Shown here in pieces: positions 27,201-38,392 of a stretch of 64,000 nt of DNA. The notes below the pieces were generated by a model. The model was not told the origin of the DNA. It was given only the letters and a program-made list of their open reading frames with translations, and searched no databases. This DNA is from Antedon bifida. Its lineage: Eukaryota; Echinodermata; Crinoidea; Comatulida; Antedonidae. The stretch lies in the NCBI GenBank assembly GCA_963402885.1, contig OY727097.1:27459401-27523400 (forward strand), read 5' to 3'. The translations under genes were made by a program, and so were the position numbers. Position 1 is the first letter of the stretch. Each line of letters opens with the position of its first letter.

Positions 27201-29297
27201 GTTTATTCTGCTTAAAATCATTTATTTATCGTAACTTATCTTTTCTTCCAATTAAAACATGGAACCATATTTTTGATGTGAAATTACTTCCTATTTTAAC
27301 GTATGGAAGCGAAATCTGGGGAATGTCAGATAGCATAAACATTATTGAAAAAACGCATACTAAATTTTGTAGATATTTATTGCAAGTTGGGAAAAATGCA
27401 CCAAATGCCGCTGTTACTTCTGAGTTAGGTAGATTACCGCTTTCTTTGGATTGTTTAGTTACAGTTATAAGATTTTGGTTACATATTATTACTTTAGATC
27501 ATGACAGATTCATTTTTAAGTGTTATGAGTTTCAACTTAGAAAAGTTAACCGTAATGAGAATTGTTGGGCACAACAGGTCAAACACTTACTTTTTTCTAC
27601 TGGTTTTGGTTATATATGGTTACAACAATATGTTAATAGTAAAGGTTTATTTTTGAGAGAATTTAAGTTGCGCTTATGTGATATTGAAAAACAAAAATGC
27701 ATTCAAAAATTTAGTTTACATAATAAGTTAAAGCTCTTTTCTCTTTATAAAAAAGAAATATGTTTAAGTTATCACTTGACCAACATCATTAATTTTAAAC
27801 AAAGAAGATTATTAACTAAGTTACGTTTAGGAATATTAGAGCTAGAAATTGAAAAGGGCAGATGGGAGGGTGTAGAAAGGTATAAGAGAACGTGTAAATT
27901 ATGTAAAAAGAACATTATTGAGGATGAATATCATTTTATTTTGCAATGCACATTTTACAATGATTTAAGAAAAAGTTTTATTCCAAGATTTATTCGTGTT
28001 TTTCCTTCTATTAATAAGCTATGTTTATTACTTTCCAACACAAATTTTACTTATAATTTAGGAAAATACGTCTACTTTGCTTTTGAAAGAAGAAACCATT
28101 ATCTTAAGTTATAGTTATTTTTATTTGTTTGTATTAGGGCCAAAGGCCAATATACATTGAAATAATAAATTCCCTGAAAAGGGAAAGAAAGAAAGAAAGA
28201 TTAAAAGTATAACAAACTCCAAAATCCGTCATAACCGTTGTAAAATTCAAAGGTCCGCATTCCTCGTACAGTTCCCATGTACACAGCTCAACCGCGCCTT
28301 CTACTGTGTGCGCAGTTTTACGGATTAAGTCCTCTGCAACGATTGTTGTGTTGATTTCCGAGAAATCAGCCGTAAATATGTCAATTCCATCCTCAACCAA
28401 TCCGAAGAAACTGCCCAACATAGATAGTTCATTTGGCGTGGTTACCGAAAGTCTGGCGTGGTTGTAGTTACAGAATGTGACTGACGGAAATTCCAGCTCA
28501 TCTAATTGTTTTATTGCAATTGTTGTTGACATTGGCCGAGAGAAGAAATGCAGTATATTCTCGAAAGCATAGACTCCGAGAAGACTGATTGCCCCTGCCA
28601 AAAATATGAACCACGCACATCTGAAAGTGTTAAACGCAAATACCTTCAGATTTATTCAGCAAATATAATCAATTAATTGCTAGGATCTTTTGGAGAAATT
28701 AATTTCATATGGCATTGTAATATAATCTTTTACGTAAGATGAAAGCTCGTGGTTCCCACTAGGATGCAACAGTCCTTACGTTGTGTCCTAGTGAGGACCA
28801 AGCTTAGCGATGGTATTAGGCGTTGGTAAATTGCTCCAGCAAATATCGGTGTGTTATACTTAAGGGTGATTCCCACTTACTCGTGGTTCCCACTAGCGAC
28901 GCAATGTAACGCAACGCAGCGACGTTTTGACGCAAAGTGCTGTATTGCGTAATCACAAGTGGGAACCGACGACGCAACAGTGCTGCAAACATCGCAGATT
29001 TGATTTCATGCAGGCGGGGGCAAACACAATTATCGGAAGGGCATTTTCTTACGTTGCGTAGGTTGCGTTACGTTACGTCGTTGCTTTAGCTCTTTTCTCA
29101 AAGTAGGGCAGTAATAGGCGTATTAACTCGAATGAAAAAAAGACATACCTCTGTATGAAATGTGATTTCTTTGTGACGATATGATTAACGCCATGAAGTG
29201 TAGTTTCTTCACCAAACCGACCTACAACGTCTTTAAAAAATTCTGGCTCGTCAGTTTTCTCTCCTTCATTCGGTAAATTACTCTCCACGGTATTCAT
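21219..29297 (-). CDS. DEG/ENaC (ASIC-like) cation channel gene, exon 2 broken by a LINE
   Basis: The protein belongs to the trimeric, amiloride-sensitive sodium channel family of the plasma membrane. Exons in transcript order are 29149-29297, 28201-28620 plus 26502-26613 (one exon, interrupted), 26333-26431, 26010-26142, 25536-25598, 25179-25329, 21980-22071 and 21219-21352. Phases agree at every junction. Without the insert the gene encodes 450 residues, somewhat shorter than typical ASICs. Visible landmarks are an N-terminal TTLHGVNHI (the His-Gly gating motif), TM1 near residues 51-70, FPSVTFCNYN, CYTFN, the cysteine-rich loop with LWPGD, and TM2 with IGGLMGLLCGMS, whose GMS is the selectivity-filter position. 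The residue before IGG is preceded by Cys where ASICs usually have Gly-Asp. The channel subfamily and ligand cannot be named. The LINE insertion probably abolishes this allele. Confidence 0.85.
21440..21600. mobile_element. MITE family 2 copy (degraded)
   Basis: Inverted ends related to ctgtctacacta...aaactag and gtcacataaagtttgat surround a short interior. The right terminus is degraded. It lies in the last intron of the channel gene. Confidence 0.6.
21636..21862 (+). mobile_element. tRNA-derived SINE (copy 1, B box deleted)
   Basis: The head contains an RNA polymerase III A-box-like TGGCTTGGTGGTTA, followed by ctaccactccaagggtcctg. The body and tail match the copy at 59571 and end in an A-rich tract. 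About 14 bases that carry the B box in the other copy are missing here, so this copy should be transcriptionally dead. Confidence 0.75.
22072..25178. other. Long channel-gene intron without recognised coding sequence
   Basis: This 3.1-kb intron holds a short (gtcggtct)n run at 22255-22290, a GC-richer stretch at 22420-22680 that I do not recognise, and a tRNA-like SINE at about 24512-24735. Nothing else stands out. Confidence 0.6.
24512..24735 (+). mobile_element. Possible tRNA-derived SINE
   Basis: An internal promoter-like B box (gggttcaagcc) lies in 'accgggaagggttcaagcctcac'. The upstream 'tacactagtagagtgg' could be a weak A box. The sequence differs from the other SINE family here. A single copy makes the assignment tentative. 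Confidence 0.4.
25677..26016 (-). repeat. 23-bp minisatellite carrying a splice donor in every unit
   Basis: About fifteen imperfect copies with a 23-base period fill the start of the intron after channel exon 4. On the minus strand each reads ATCCAG followed by GTAAGC or a close variant, then TTTAATGACGT. The first copy is the real exon 4 donor at 26008-26010. The array therefore seems to have grown by slippage from the exon-intron boundary, duplicating the last six exonic bases and the donor each time. Confidence 0.85.
26614..28200 (+). mobile_element. 5'-truncated non-LTR retrotransposon (LINE) inside a channel exon
   Basis: The element is 1587 bases long. It starts within its reverse transcriptase and ends with a short 3' UTR and a (gaaa)n tail at 28184-28200. 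It is inserted antisense to the channel gene, exactly between codons of one exon. Removing it restores the reading frame. At most 2 bases (tt) are duplicated at the target. The uninterrupted reading frame suggests a recent insertion. Confidence 0.9.
26615..28114 (+). CDS. LINE reverse transcriptase, C-terminal part
   Basis: The reading frame is open from the truncation point to the stop at 28112-28114, about 499 codons with no native start. It begins at the RT block DLKRAFDSINH. It continues with GVQQGSPLSSLLFNIYINDL and the catalytic LLYADDLVLVS box (two of the catalytic aspartates). A thumb-like LNKLELYCDTWKLTVN-type stretch follows, and near the C-terminus comes a Cys/His knuckle of the form CKLC...DEYHFILQC that is usual in invertebrate LINEs. 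The endonuclease and most of the fingers are missing, so it cannot be autonomous. The clade (CR1, L2 or RTE-like) cannot be fixed from this alone. Confidence 0.85.
   Translation, partial: YSYDLKRAFDSINHTLLLHKLKYIGVSGRMLNIINSLYQNLSAHVKIGNKLSPSFNCSIGVQQGSPLSSLLFNIYINDLSGILNQVNDFIQIGDCHMNHLLYADDLVLVSDTVKGLQKLINKLELYCDTWKLTVNTTKSKIMVFKNGRNLRNIEKWKYKNIQLKIVNSYNYLGVIFSSNGTWNNSMQHNQQKANQSLFCLKSFIYRNLSFLPIKTWNHIFDVKLLPILTYGSEIWGMSDSINIIEKTHTKFCRYLLQVGKNAPNAAVTSELGRLPLSLDCLVTVIRFWLHIITLDHDRFIFKCYEFQLRKVNRNENCWAQQVKHLLFSTGFGYIWLQQYVNSKGLFLREFKLRLCDIEKQKCIQKFSLHNKLKLFSLYKKEICLSYHLTNIINFKQRRLLTKLRLGILELEIEKGRWEGVERYKRTCKLCKKNIIEDEYHFILQCTFYNDLRKSFIPRFIRVFPSINKLCLLLSNTNFTYNLGKYVYFAFERRNHYLKL
28744..28805. 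mobile_element. MITE family 1, short fold-back copy
   Basis: Just the two terminal inverted repeats (ggttcccactaggatgcaac and its near complement) are joined. The copy lies in intron 1 of the channel gene. Confidence 0.65.
28880..29090. mobile_element. MITE family 1, ~200-bp subtype
   Basis: The left end is ctcgtggttcccactagcgac. The interior (gcaaacatcgcagatttg, ggaagggcattttcttacg) is shared with the copies at 29716 and 32586. The right end has lost its outermost bases. Confidence 0.65.
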
Positions 29298-29715
29298 TTT
29301 GTATGATTTTCAATCGGCATGTAGTGCTGATTAGCTGTATAGAGCAACTGGCAGAAGATGAATGAAGAGCATTTCATTTTAAGCGATTTTAAATGGTTCC
29401 ACCAGCGACTGTACTATCACGCGTTATTCACCCAGGGTTATCAATTAGTCGTAACTCGTTATTTCAGATAATATAATCAATACACAAAAAAACATATTCA
29501 TTTAAGTCAAAGACATAATTAATGTGGACAAACATATGGTTACTTAAGAAACACTAAAACAATATTATATGACCGGTATCATCGATTAATATTCTAACCT
29601 TAAGTGATTCTTTCATTAAGTGTTACCCCCTATTTTATGTGTGATCGATTGTTTAAAAATGTTGAATGTTGGAGCGGAAACAACGTGATAGGGTAAATAA
29701 TTGCATGTGTTCTAC

Positions 29716-29910
29716 TAAAGCGTGGTTCCCACTAGCTAGCACGCAAGGCAACGCAGCGACGTATCGACTGCTTTATTGCGTCAATCACTAATGGAACCGA
29801 CGACACAAGTGCTGCAAACATCGCAGGTTTGATTTCACACAGGCGGGGGAAAGCACAATTATTGGAAGGGCATTTTCTTACTTTGCGTAGGTTGCGTTGC
29901 TTTGGCTAGT
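29716..29910. mobile_element. MITE family 1, ~200-bp subtype
   Basis: It begins taaagcgtggttcccactag and ends gcgttgctttggctagtg. It shares the interior of the copies at 28880 and 32586 and sits between the channel and MFSD8 genes. Confidence 0.7.
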
Positions 29911-29948
29911 GATAACTAATCGCATAGGACGGTATTCAACCAGGAAGA

Positions 29949-30258
29949 TTAAAGATTTAATGTCCCCAAAAACATGAAAAATGAAGATTAATTAAATCAA
30001 ACTTTGAAAAAGTTATTTTGTAGTTTAATAAAGTTAATCGCTTCCGTTAAAAAAAAATGTTTTCTCATATAAAATTTTCTCATATCAAATTCAGCCAAAA
30101 ACCCATTGGCTGGCAGCCCATTTAAATATTTTTTGCTTTAAATTACATTTTTTCAGGTAGCCTAGATACATTTTTTTTCGATTCATTTTTTTGTTGAAAG
30201 TGGAAAACTGTTATTTGATATTAAAATTTAATATTCAACAACAAAAATATTTTCTTTA
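29949..30258. mobile_element. TTAA-flanked MITE (degraded copy)
   Basis: TTAA followed by agatttaatgtcccc opens the element. The interior (ccattggctggcagcc, tttgctttaaatta) matches the copy at 33315-33629 in the opposite orientation. The right end keeps TTAA but has lost the GGGGGACA part of the terminal repeat. Confidence 0.6.
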
Positions 30259-30682
30259 AACTAAAGAGTACGAACGAGTACTGAACAAAATCGAAGAAAC
30301 AAACACCTCTACTGTAGTGCGTCTATCTTCAAGTGAAGATAAACTCAATCTAGAAAGCCATTCCTTCCTTTTTACGTTTTATGGTGACCATAATTGAATA
30401 AAAAAACTCAAAACTCTCAAAAACATGAAAATTAACATTAATTTTTTGCAGTTTTGATCAAGTTATTCACTTATGTCATAAAAAGACAAATAAATGGTTA
30501 AATGAATCAAAACAAAACATTGTCTGAGAAATGATTTATTACAGCCAACATATACATTCTGGATTTTTTTTGCAGGTCTTAGTAACTGTCCCTTTTTTTT
30601 TCATGAAGATTGGTTTCTTACATTTCAACACTTGCCAAGATCTTCACACAATTCAAATCAAGCTCGATCAATAGAGAATAAA

Positions 30683-30775
30683 GTTATGTCTACACTATCA
30701 CTCTTTATGTGACAAAAACAATGTGATGTGACACTATGATGTCATATCACCACCATATTTGGTCTCAAACTTTTT
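30683..30775. mobile_element. MITE family 2, partial copy
   Basis: The ends tatgtctacactatcac and the interior 'tttatgtgacaaaaacaatgtgatgtg' match family 2. The right end is truncated after 'ccatatttgg'. Confidence 0.55.
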
Positions 30776-31130
30776 AAAGGTCGATTTATTCGTATTTCTT
30801 AATATAAAAAAAAGAACTCCTCCATCATCCCCTCCCTCCCCATCACCTCAGCCACCACTCTAGTCGTAACCAGACAGGTGGCTGTCAAGACATAACAAAC
30901 CGTAAAATGGTTGTTTTCTACTTTATGCCTATTGGTGGTGTAACCTAAGTATGTACTTAATTTGGCCTAAAACTTGTTCATTAACCTTGGAATGAATTAC
31001 AGTTTATTGATCATAAACTCTAATGGATTCGATATTGTACATTATACAATATATTAAAACGAAATCTGATATGATTATATTTTCAATTAAATTTTTTTTT
31101 TAAAGTTGTTACTGTACTTAACACACTATA

Positions 31131-31312
31131 GCTTGGTTCCACTAGGATGCAACACAAGGACGTAGCTGACATGCAAGCGAGTTGACCAATGACAAGCAAC
31201 GGTTCAAACAATACATCGCTTGTGATTGGTCAAATCTTTTGAGTTACGCAAAGGATTACGTTGCGTCTTACTGTGGCAAAGGACTTGCGTTGCGTCTTAG
31301 TGGAAGCCAAGC
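31131..31312. mobile_element. MITE family 1 copy
   Basis: The ends agcttggttccactagga and gtcttagtggaagccaagc are inverted repeats. The interior includes the caat-rich gttgaccaatgacaagc and its complement-like cgcttgtgattggtcaaat. Confidence 0.75.
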
Positions 31313-31588
31313 CCAAAATGAAACCACGACAGAAACGGTAAAAATGAAGAAACAACTGTGTAATTTTCAATAGGCCTACAATTATACAATACAATTCGAA
31401 ATTGTTAATCTTGCATGACGAAATCAATATATTTTGCGGTACACCATGAGGACGATCAGAGTATATTGATGGAAACGTCGAGAAACTCAACAATTATTTT
31501 CAGAACTAAATATAAGTGGTGTACCGCAAACTTTATATATAAACATCTAGTATATTTCCAACACAATTATGAAATAATAAAAAATATA

Positions 31589-34500
31589 TTATTTGATCTT
31601 ATTTATTAGCTTTAATTCTTCCGTACATTTAGTTTTCTTCTTCTTTCTCACGTGATACGGTAACAATCGTGAATACAAAGGAACACATAATATCAGTATT
31701 GATGTAATGAATATTGAGAGGGAGCCAAAAGCCCACCGTACGCCATGCTGTACGTAAACTTCTGTTCCAAAAAGTGGACCAATTGTTTTACCCACACTAC
31801 CAACTCCTGTGAAGAAGCCCATGTATAGTCCCTGTCGAGAAATATAAACTGGTATTAGTTACGTTCCCGCACCTAATTAACAACAAATGACAAAGCAAGT
31901 TAAGCAACATATTCATAATTATTTCGGTTTCTATAAAATATACTGAAAAATATGAGATAAGATCAATCTTTATCGTTATGACCACAATGGGAACATGAAA
32001 TTTGCTTTCCTCGATGCTTAAAATACACACACAATACAGAAAAACATAACACAGTAATAAATATCAATACAATATATAAAGACTAAAATTAGAAAAATTA
32101 CATGTTACAAGAAGGATAAAAAACTTAACTATCTTTGAAATGTTGAGTTGGAGAAATGTATTGAGTTGTGGACAAATTATTTCCTACATTAAGTAGTATT
32201 GCATTTTAAAGGACGGATTATACCCGAATTAACTACATATTTATTATTTATATTATTTAAAGGGTGTAAGCTTTCCTCCATTAATAGAAAGAAAGGAGTT
32301 ATAAAGACTTTTATAAAGATATAAGTATCTCTCACCTGTGGGCGTGGTCCTAGAATCTTACTATACATAGTATAAAGTATAACTTGCGATGTCGAGTAAC
32401 CAATTGCAAACATACACATGGCAAGATAGAAGAATGGGAGAACCATATTTGGAGTGTTGCTACACCAATCATAATGCCAGGGGCAACCTCCACCCTCGTC
32501 ATCAAAAGTGACTAAACAAAAAATACAGTTAAGTAGTTAATTAAAACAGTGTAAAATCAATATAACTTTCCTATGTTTCATACCTACTAAAGTGTGGTTC
32601 CCACTAGAACGCAACGCAGCAACGTATCGATACAAAGTGCTGTATTGCGTAATCACAAGTGGGAACCGACGACGAAACAGTGATGCAAATATCGAAGATT
32701 TGATTTTCACGCAGGCGGGGACAAACATAATTATTGGAAGGGCATTTTCTTACGTTGCGTAGGTTGCGTTACGTTGCGTCGCTAGTGCGTGATACTCATA
32801 TTATGAGATACCGGTAGTGGTATATTTGTATTTAAGTATACATTGGGATTACTTACTGTTTGCAGGTCTTTTCAGATGATGTCTTCCAAAAGGAATAAAG
32901 AAACACACACCTGAACTCAATATAAGCATACCCACAACGAACACGATTCTATCACCTAACCTAAGAAAATCGAGAAACACATCAAAAAGTTTCATGAAGT
33001 TTTAATTTTATAGTAGAGAGTAAATGTAGCTCTGCACATGCATCGGCATCAATCATTTTAATTATAGGAATCTATATACAACAAAAAAGGATACTTGTGA
33101 TTCACTTACTTTGAAGAGAGAACCTTTAGTAGAAGTACTGATCCTATTCCTAATATTGCTAATAATGCCATGATAAGACTGATATTACGAACGGCTAAGG
33201 ATCGACTCCAGCCAAGTATATGCATTGCGTAAGGAGAAGCTAATCTGAAATTAGTAACAATGATCAGGTTAGAAAACTGCGTTTATTATCTAAACAACAA
33301 GATGAAAAGAACTGTTAAAGATGTATTGTCCCCCTGAAAAAAAATTGTTTTTAAATTTTGTTGAATATTTCATTTTAATTTAGTCGAAAAAAAATGTATT
33401 TACCTGAAAAAATCTAATTTAAAGCAAAAAATGGTCAAATTGGTTGCCAGCCAATGAATTTTTGGTTGAATTTAACCATTTATTTTGTCATTTTATAAGT
33501 GAAAACATTTTTTTTTCGTTTTTTTTCTATGGAAGTGATTAACTTTATCAAAATTACAAAATAACATATTCAAAGTCTGATTTAATTAATCTTCATTTTT
33601 CATGTTTTTGGGGGACAGTACATCTTTAAGTGTTATAAAATATAAAATAGTTATTGTAACAATATTAAGATGGTAGGCCTATAAGTAATATAAAGTTCAG
33701 AAACACATTTTTTGATATGGTGTTAAATTGCTGGCTACTCACGTTTCTGTAAAAGAAAATGTTACCATTATGCCACAGTAAGCTAGGTTGATGTAGAAGC
33801 ATGTTACCAATTCGGATCTGTATTCTTCTGTCGTTTCTTCTGTTTAATTAATAAAGAATGAAATATTAAAGAGTGATAAAAAAAATGAAGGATAAAAGAA
33901 AGAGGAGTGAAATATAAGAGGAGAAAGCTAAAGTATTGTTACTCTTAATACTTGAAACTTTTGTTGGACAAAAAATTCTGTAGAGAAACAGGTTTTTTTT
34001 TTAATGGCCTAATATTTTGTTAAATATGTTTAAACTGAAGATTCTAACGATTATTAGAGCAGGGAAATCAACAATTTGAAAATGCTTTTTTTTTTTAATC
34101 CTGTATTTTGCAAATGTTATTTTTTTTATTATATTTTGTATATAATTTAGTTTAAGTTTCCTTGTAAATAGGCCTATTGTTAAATCTTTTTTTTTCTTTA
34201 ACTTCTATTTTACTTACTACTATATTGATTCAAGAACCTTTACAAACGCATTGAAGACTTCCTTACGGTATATTAAAACAGATTTAAAAATTATGAATGA
34301 ATGCAAGTTTGAAACAATTTTACCTTCATATTCTCCGTCGGGGTCATCCGGGTCATCGGCTATATGAATATCCTGAAATACATAAATAATAAGTAGGAAA
34401 TTCACAAGCGCCATCAACGCTATTAGTATTGACGGCATCGTGTACATGTTGATTCGAAGTTTAATAGCATCCCAGCGGATCCATTCTTCGCCCAATGGAA

Positions 34501-37307
34501 CGAAGGCCGTCTGTAAAACTATTAAAAAGAGAAATAAATAGTATTTTTAAGTTAAATTTTTCTTGTGTAGACCAGGTGACAAGCTCCAAAAACAGAACAA
34601 TCTCCAAGTTAGTAAACACAATCGGTAAAGCTAAGTGCGGACTGGTCGTCCTGTAGGCCTGCTAATAAACTTGAAAAAAACTTTCTTGGCAAACTCTCAG
34701 AAAAAAATGTTTGTCAGTGTGGACAAGGCTTAAGTTAAAACGAAACAATATGCCTAGCCTAGATTTTCAGTTGAGACACACAAATCTCGTGCCTTGGTTG
34801 AAGATTCAAATGTTTACGAATGAATTATTCACAATTGCAATAAGTTGATGGCAATCATGTTTCTTCTGCTTCTCTTACACTTATAACATTCGTGTTATCG
34901 TTATATTGAACTTACCGGGGCCTAAAAGGAAGCCCATTGTCTGTGATGCCATCAGGTGAACCGTGGCATCGGTTCGTTCCTCCAGAGTCGTTGCTGCTGA
35001 AACAAATGTCCTTGTTATTGCGATACACCCTGTGAATACATAAGTGTTTAAAATTGAGGAAAAAGAGAAAAAGACATTTATAGAGAAATACCTCCGGACG
35101 TAAACGTGCATGTTACAATACGTATGGTTTAGTTGCCAGGTGCATTGCAAAACTGGCTGTCACAATGGCATATAGGAAATTATGGAGGAATCTAGTCATA
35201 AGTTCGGGCGATGTAAAGTAAGTGAAGGTTACTTTAAACCGCCCTATCTTATCGTACAACAACATATTCAATACTAACCGCTTAACATACTCATCTCAAT
35301 AGGGCACAAGAAAAAGTATCAATCTCTTACCTGCCGATGCCCCTTGAATAACTCTCGAAACCAACATATAAATATGATTATTATGCTTAGGTAAGTAAAG
35401 ATATGCATACGTCACACTTGCTACAATACCCAAGAACAGCGTAACAGTGAGTGGTAGTTTGCTGCCGTATTTGTTGGCCCACACGCCGCATATTGGGGCG
35501 ACAATTAGTGTTGCTAGGCTGTTAGATGCTATTATCCATCCCAACATCCCAGTCGTGGCTTCATGGTAGATCTGAGTAAAAAAGGAAAACAATCTTGTTC
35601 TTCATAAATGTTTCCATAAAGTTAGGCCTATGTTTACTCTATTTCACTCCCCATCCAACCAACTGGATCATTCCAGCCTCTTTCCTCAACATAACGAGGT
35701 ATGTAACGAAACGGCAGAGGCTGTGTAGTAATCTTGATAAATTGAAATTGTTCAATAAACGGTATAACCTTAAATACTTACTACTTGTAAATACGGCCAA
35801 ATAGACGGTATAACCATTGAATATCCAACAGCCTCAAAGAATATAGTAAAATACATAACCCGTATAGACCACCATCTCTTTCTGTATTCATCATCATGTG
35901 TTATTTCTGTCGAATCAGCCGAACTATCCGGAGAGGTTGATCCATAGCTGAAAATGTAAACAAATCTTATTAAATCTGATCTATGTCAAATGGATTTGGT
36001 AAAAACACTAATGTATGGGTAAAATAAATATTATTCGTTTTTCAAAATGGTTCAATTGGTATACGTTCACACTGAACTGATATGTTTCTTGGATTCTGTC
36101 CGAGGAAGAATAAGAATTGAACTGGTATAAATGTAAACGCCAATTTGTTTTTATTTTGTTGTTTTTTATTTGGCCCTAAAAGTACTTCTGAATCTGTTAT
36201 CTCATGCTTTTAATGTTTGACTGTAAGTTCTATACCACTCAACTTCTATTATTGTGTGTTCTTTTCTGTATTAATGTTTTTATATGGATTAATTTTATTA
36301 CAGTAAGATTCTAACGTGGAGCCAAGTCTCACATTTTATATTTATTATGTGACAATAAAGTATATCTACAGTATATCTATAATTATGTCTATATTTTGTG
36401 TATTGCTTGAAATGTTGTTCTTATTGTATTTGTTCTTGTATATTGTTATTGAAATTTATTTTAAACAAATAAATGAATGAATGAATTAGTGAATAAACCC
36501 GCTGACCGGATAACAAATTGTGGATGCTGTGTTTAAGAACTGTTCACACAGAGTAATAATAATAACTGATTTCGGATTTTGTACAAAACGTACGCCTACA
36601 TGTGCAGCGGTGTTTTTCTCCGGCTTCAGAACCGAATTTAACTCGTGTGAACGTACAGTAGCTCAGTACAGGCTACTATCTGAATATTGGTATACTGTAG
36701 TTGCAACACACAAAACGTTGCATATCTAGATTTATTCACACTTGCTATCAAAACGTGTGTTAAGGCTATAATTCCAATTGTATTTAACGATTAACCATTA
36801 CAAAGTAACGGCGGTCCTCCTGATCGATATTCGCGCGTTGTATTGTTTACAATGGGTGGTAGTCGATTTTGAATGTTAAACCTTAAACGGTGCCTAAAGT
36901 AATGATTAGTCGATATGGTATAAAATATATAAAACTTTAATAATTCAATTGGTTTTAGGAGTAGAACTTCAGAAAAGTATACTGGTAAAATAGAAAACAT
37001 GTTTCGATAAATAAACTTTAGTAACTTGGAGTTCCTGCGCTTGCCATTTTGACTGAATGACGCAGTTCCAATCGTTGTGGGGGATATGAGAGGTCACCAC
37101 GTTTGGAGCATGCAATATGGCCATGGATAGTAGTCCTATGCATGTTCTCAAAGCTAACAATTGGTTCCCTCTAAAACAATGAATAACCCCTGTCATCTCT
37201 CTATTTGCTTACCCATTTGTTACGTTCACTTGCCTATTTCTATCATAGTCTGTATCTTCATACTTTGAGGCTATATCCGGACTTTCCGCGGATGAATATC
37301 CATCCAT
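31589..37307 (-). CDS. MFSD8: MFSD8 (CLN7-type) lysosomal MFS transporter/channel
   Basis: Ten exons with consistent phases are 37213-37307, 35782-35947, 35331-35571, 34916-35029, 34324-34518, 33743-33839, 33110-33244, 32857-32960, 32336-32511 and 31589-31831. The sum is 1566 bases, giving 521 residues, close to the vertebrate length. MFSD8 is a 12-TM lysosomal and endosomal membrane protein reported to conduct chloride; loss in humans causes CLN7 disease. Diagnostic stretches are [14 protein letters not shown] and SIWPYLQ in TM1, GWIIASNSL, an MFS-type loop [28 protein letters not shown]-like joining exons 4 and 5, [13 protein letters not shown], and RWAFG near the end. The cytosolic N-terminus is acidic and serine-rich. 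Exon 5 uses the acceptor AATAG so that phase 1 is kept. Two decayed partial copies lie at 19.1 and 21.0 kb. Confidence 0.9.
32586..32790. mobile_element. MITE family 1, ~200-bp subtype
   Basis: This copy, with ends taaagtgtggttcccactag and gttgcgtcgctagtgcgtg, lies in an MFSD8 intron. Its interior is shared with the copies at 28880 and 29716. Confidence 0.7.
33315..33629. mobile_element. TTAA-flanked MITE
   Basis: A perfect TTAA lies on both sides (33315-33318 and 33626-33629). The terminal inverted repeat is AGATGTA-T/C-TGTCCCCC. The size and TTAA site would suit a piggyBac-type family, which is inference. It lies in an MFSD8 intron. Confidence 0.7.
36160..36477 (+). mobile_element. LINE or SINE 3' fragment with (AATG)n tail
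   Basis: A T-rich stretch ends in 'ttaaacaaataaatgaatgaatgaa', a tetranucleotide tail typical of non-LTR 3' ends. The left boundary is uncertain. It lies in the first intron of MFSD8. Confidence 0.4.
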
Positions 37308-38392
37308 GTTGTCTTCTTACGATGAAGTTTTTCCAAATTCTACTACGTACAACACATCGTTAATATTACAAGTATCAGAATTCCAATACCGGGGTGACGA
37401 AAAAGAGTCCAAACAATTCAAAACAAATTATACAAGGGCTTTATGTCAGACATTCCTATAACATACCAGGAAGATCATACAGTAACTCAGATCAAAGAAC
37501 TTAAAACACAGTAACTCCAATTCAGTCTTCTAGTGTTGAAAAAGAAGTACGGAAAGAACAATTTTAGATTGAAGTTATCGTCTGCTGGATGAAGTATGGA
37601 CAGATATTTTTAGTAAAGGCCTCTTTGTATGCAACCAATATGTTCAATATCGATAACACTGAGACACCTTGTTGAAACAAACAAATGACCTTGTCCGTTA
37701 TTTTTGGATTATCGAACCGATCACTGATTCATTTCATAGATGTCACAATATTTGACACGAAATGCCTTTTCATACTATCGATTTATTAGATCAAGAATCG
37801 ATTCGAATAATATGCCGAGTAGCCGAGCAGCTGAGCCGAGTCTAGGCGAGTCGTGACCAAACTTAATCAGTGGTTACTCTCTAAACCAGATCATGCTTGT
37901 TTTCTCATTCTACTGTAACTCAATTTCATTGCTAAGTCTTATTCCATCAACTTGCCAAGTACAAAACACTAAATACAACATGACGTAGTATTTATTCTTT
38001 TATTATTTACTTTTAAATGTTACTGATAATGCATTTAACGTCTTCGTTCCCCTTAATAGCATTTTGCAACTCAAGTACACCTTTTTAGCCAAATTGTTTT
38101 ACTGAATAAACGTTTGCCTTAGTATTAAAACGTTCAGTGTATTCTCCTCATTCGTTTCATAAAAAAGTGTCCCCTTAATAGAGGTATGTACCCAGTATAG
38201 TAACTCTCCGATTTTATTTAGTTTAGCATATGATTTATTTAATTGCTTCAAACTGACTTTAACATGCGTAATGTATTTATTTATATTGTGAATTCTATTC
38301 TATAAAAAAATAGTATCAGTAATTTAATAATTTAATTAATTTGTATCAATGTGTTAAAATACATGCAGCATTGGCAGTGTGTATATTAAGTG
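37308..38392. other. Intergenic region between the MFSD8 start and the mosaic gene end
   Basis: It should hold the MFSD8 promoter and 5' UTR and, on the other side, the 3' UTR of the mosaic gene. A minus-strand AATAAA lies near 38212. The pentamer-like cgagtagccgagcagctgag occurs near 37815. I see no coding sequence. Confidence 0.5.

Noticed and set aside
28134-28220. An intron explaining the channel/LINE junction.
   Set aside because: No GT donor follows the CYTFN codons and no pyrimidine-rich acceptor precedes the resumed exon. Exact in-frame rejoining favours a simple insertion.
31230-31493. Open frames on both strands near 31.2-31.5 kb.
   Set aside because: They cross a MITE copy and have no domain or splice support.
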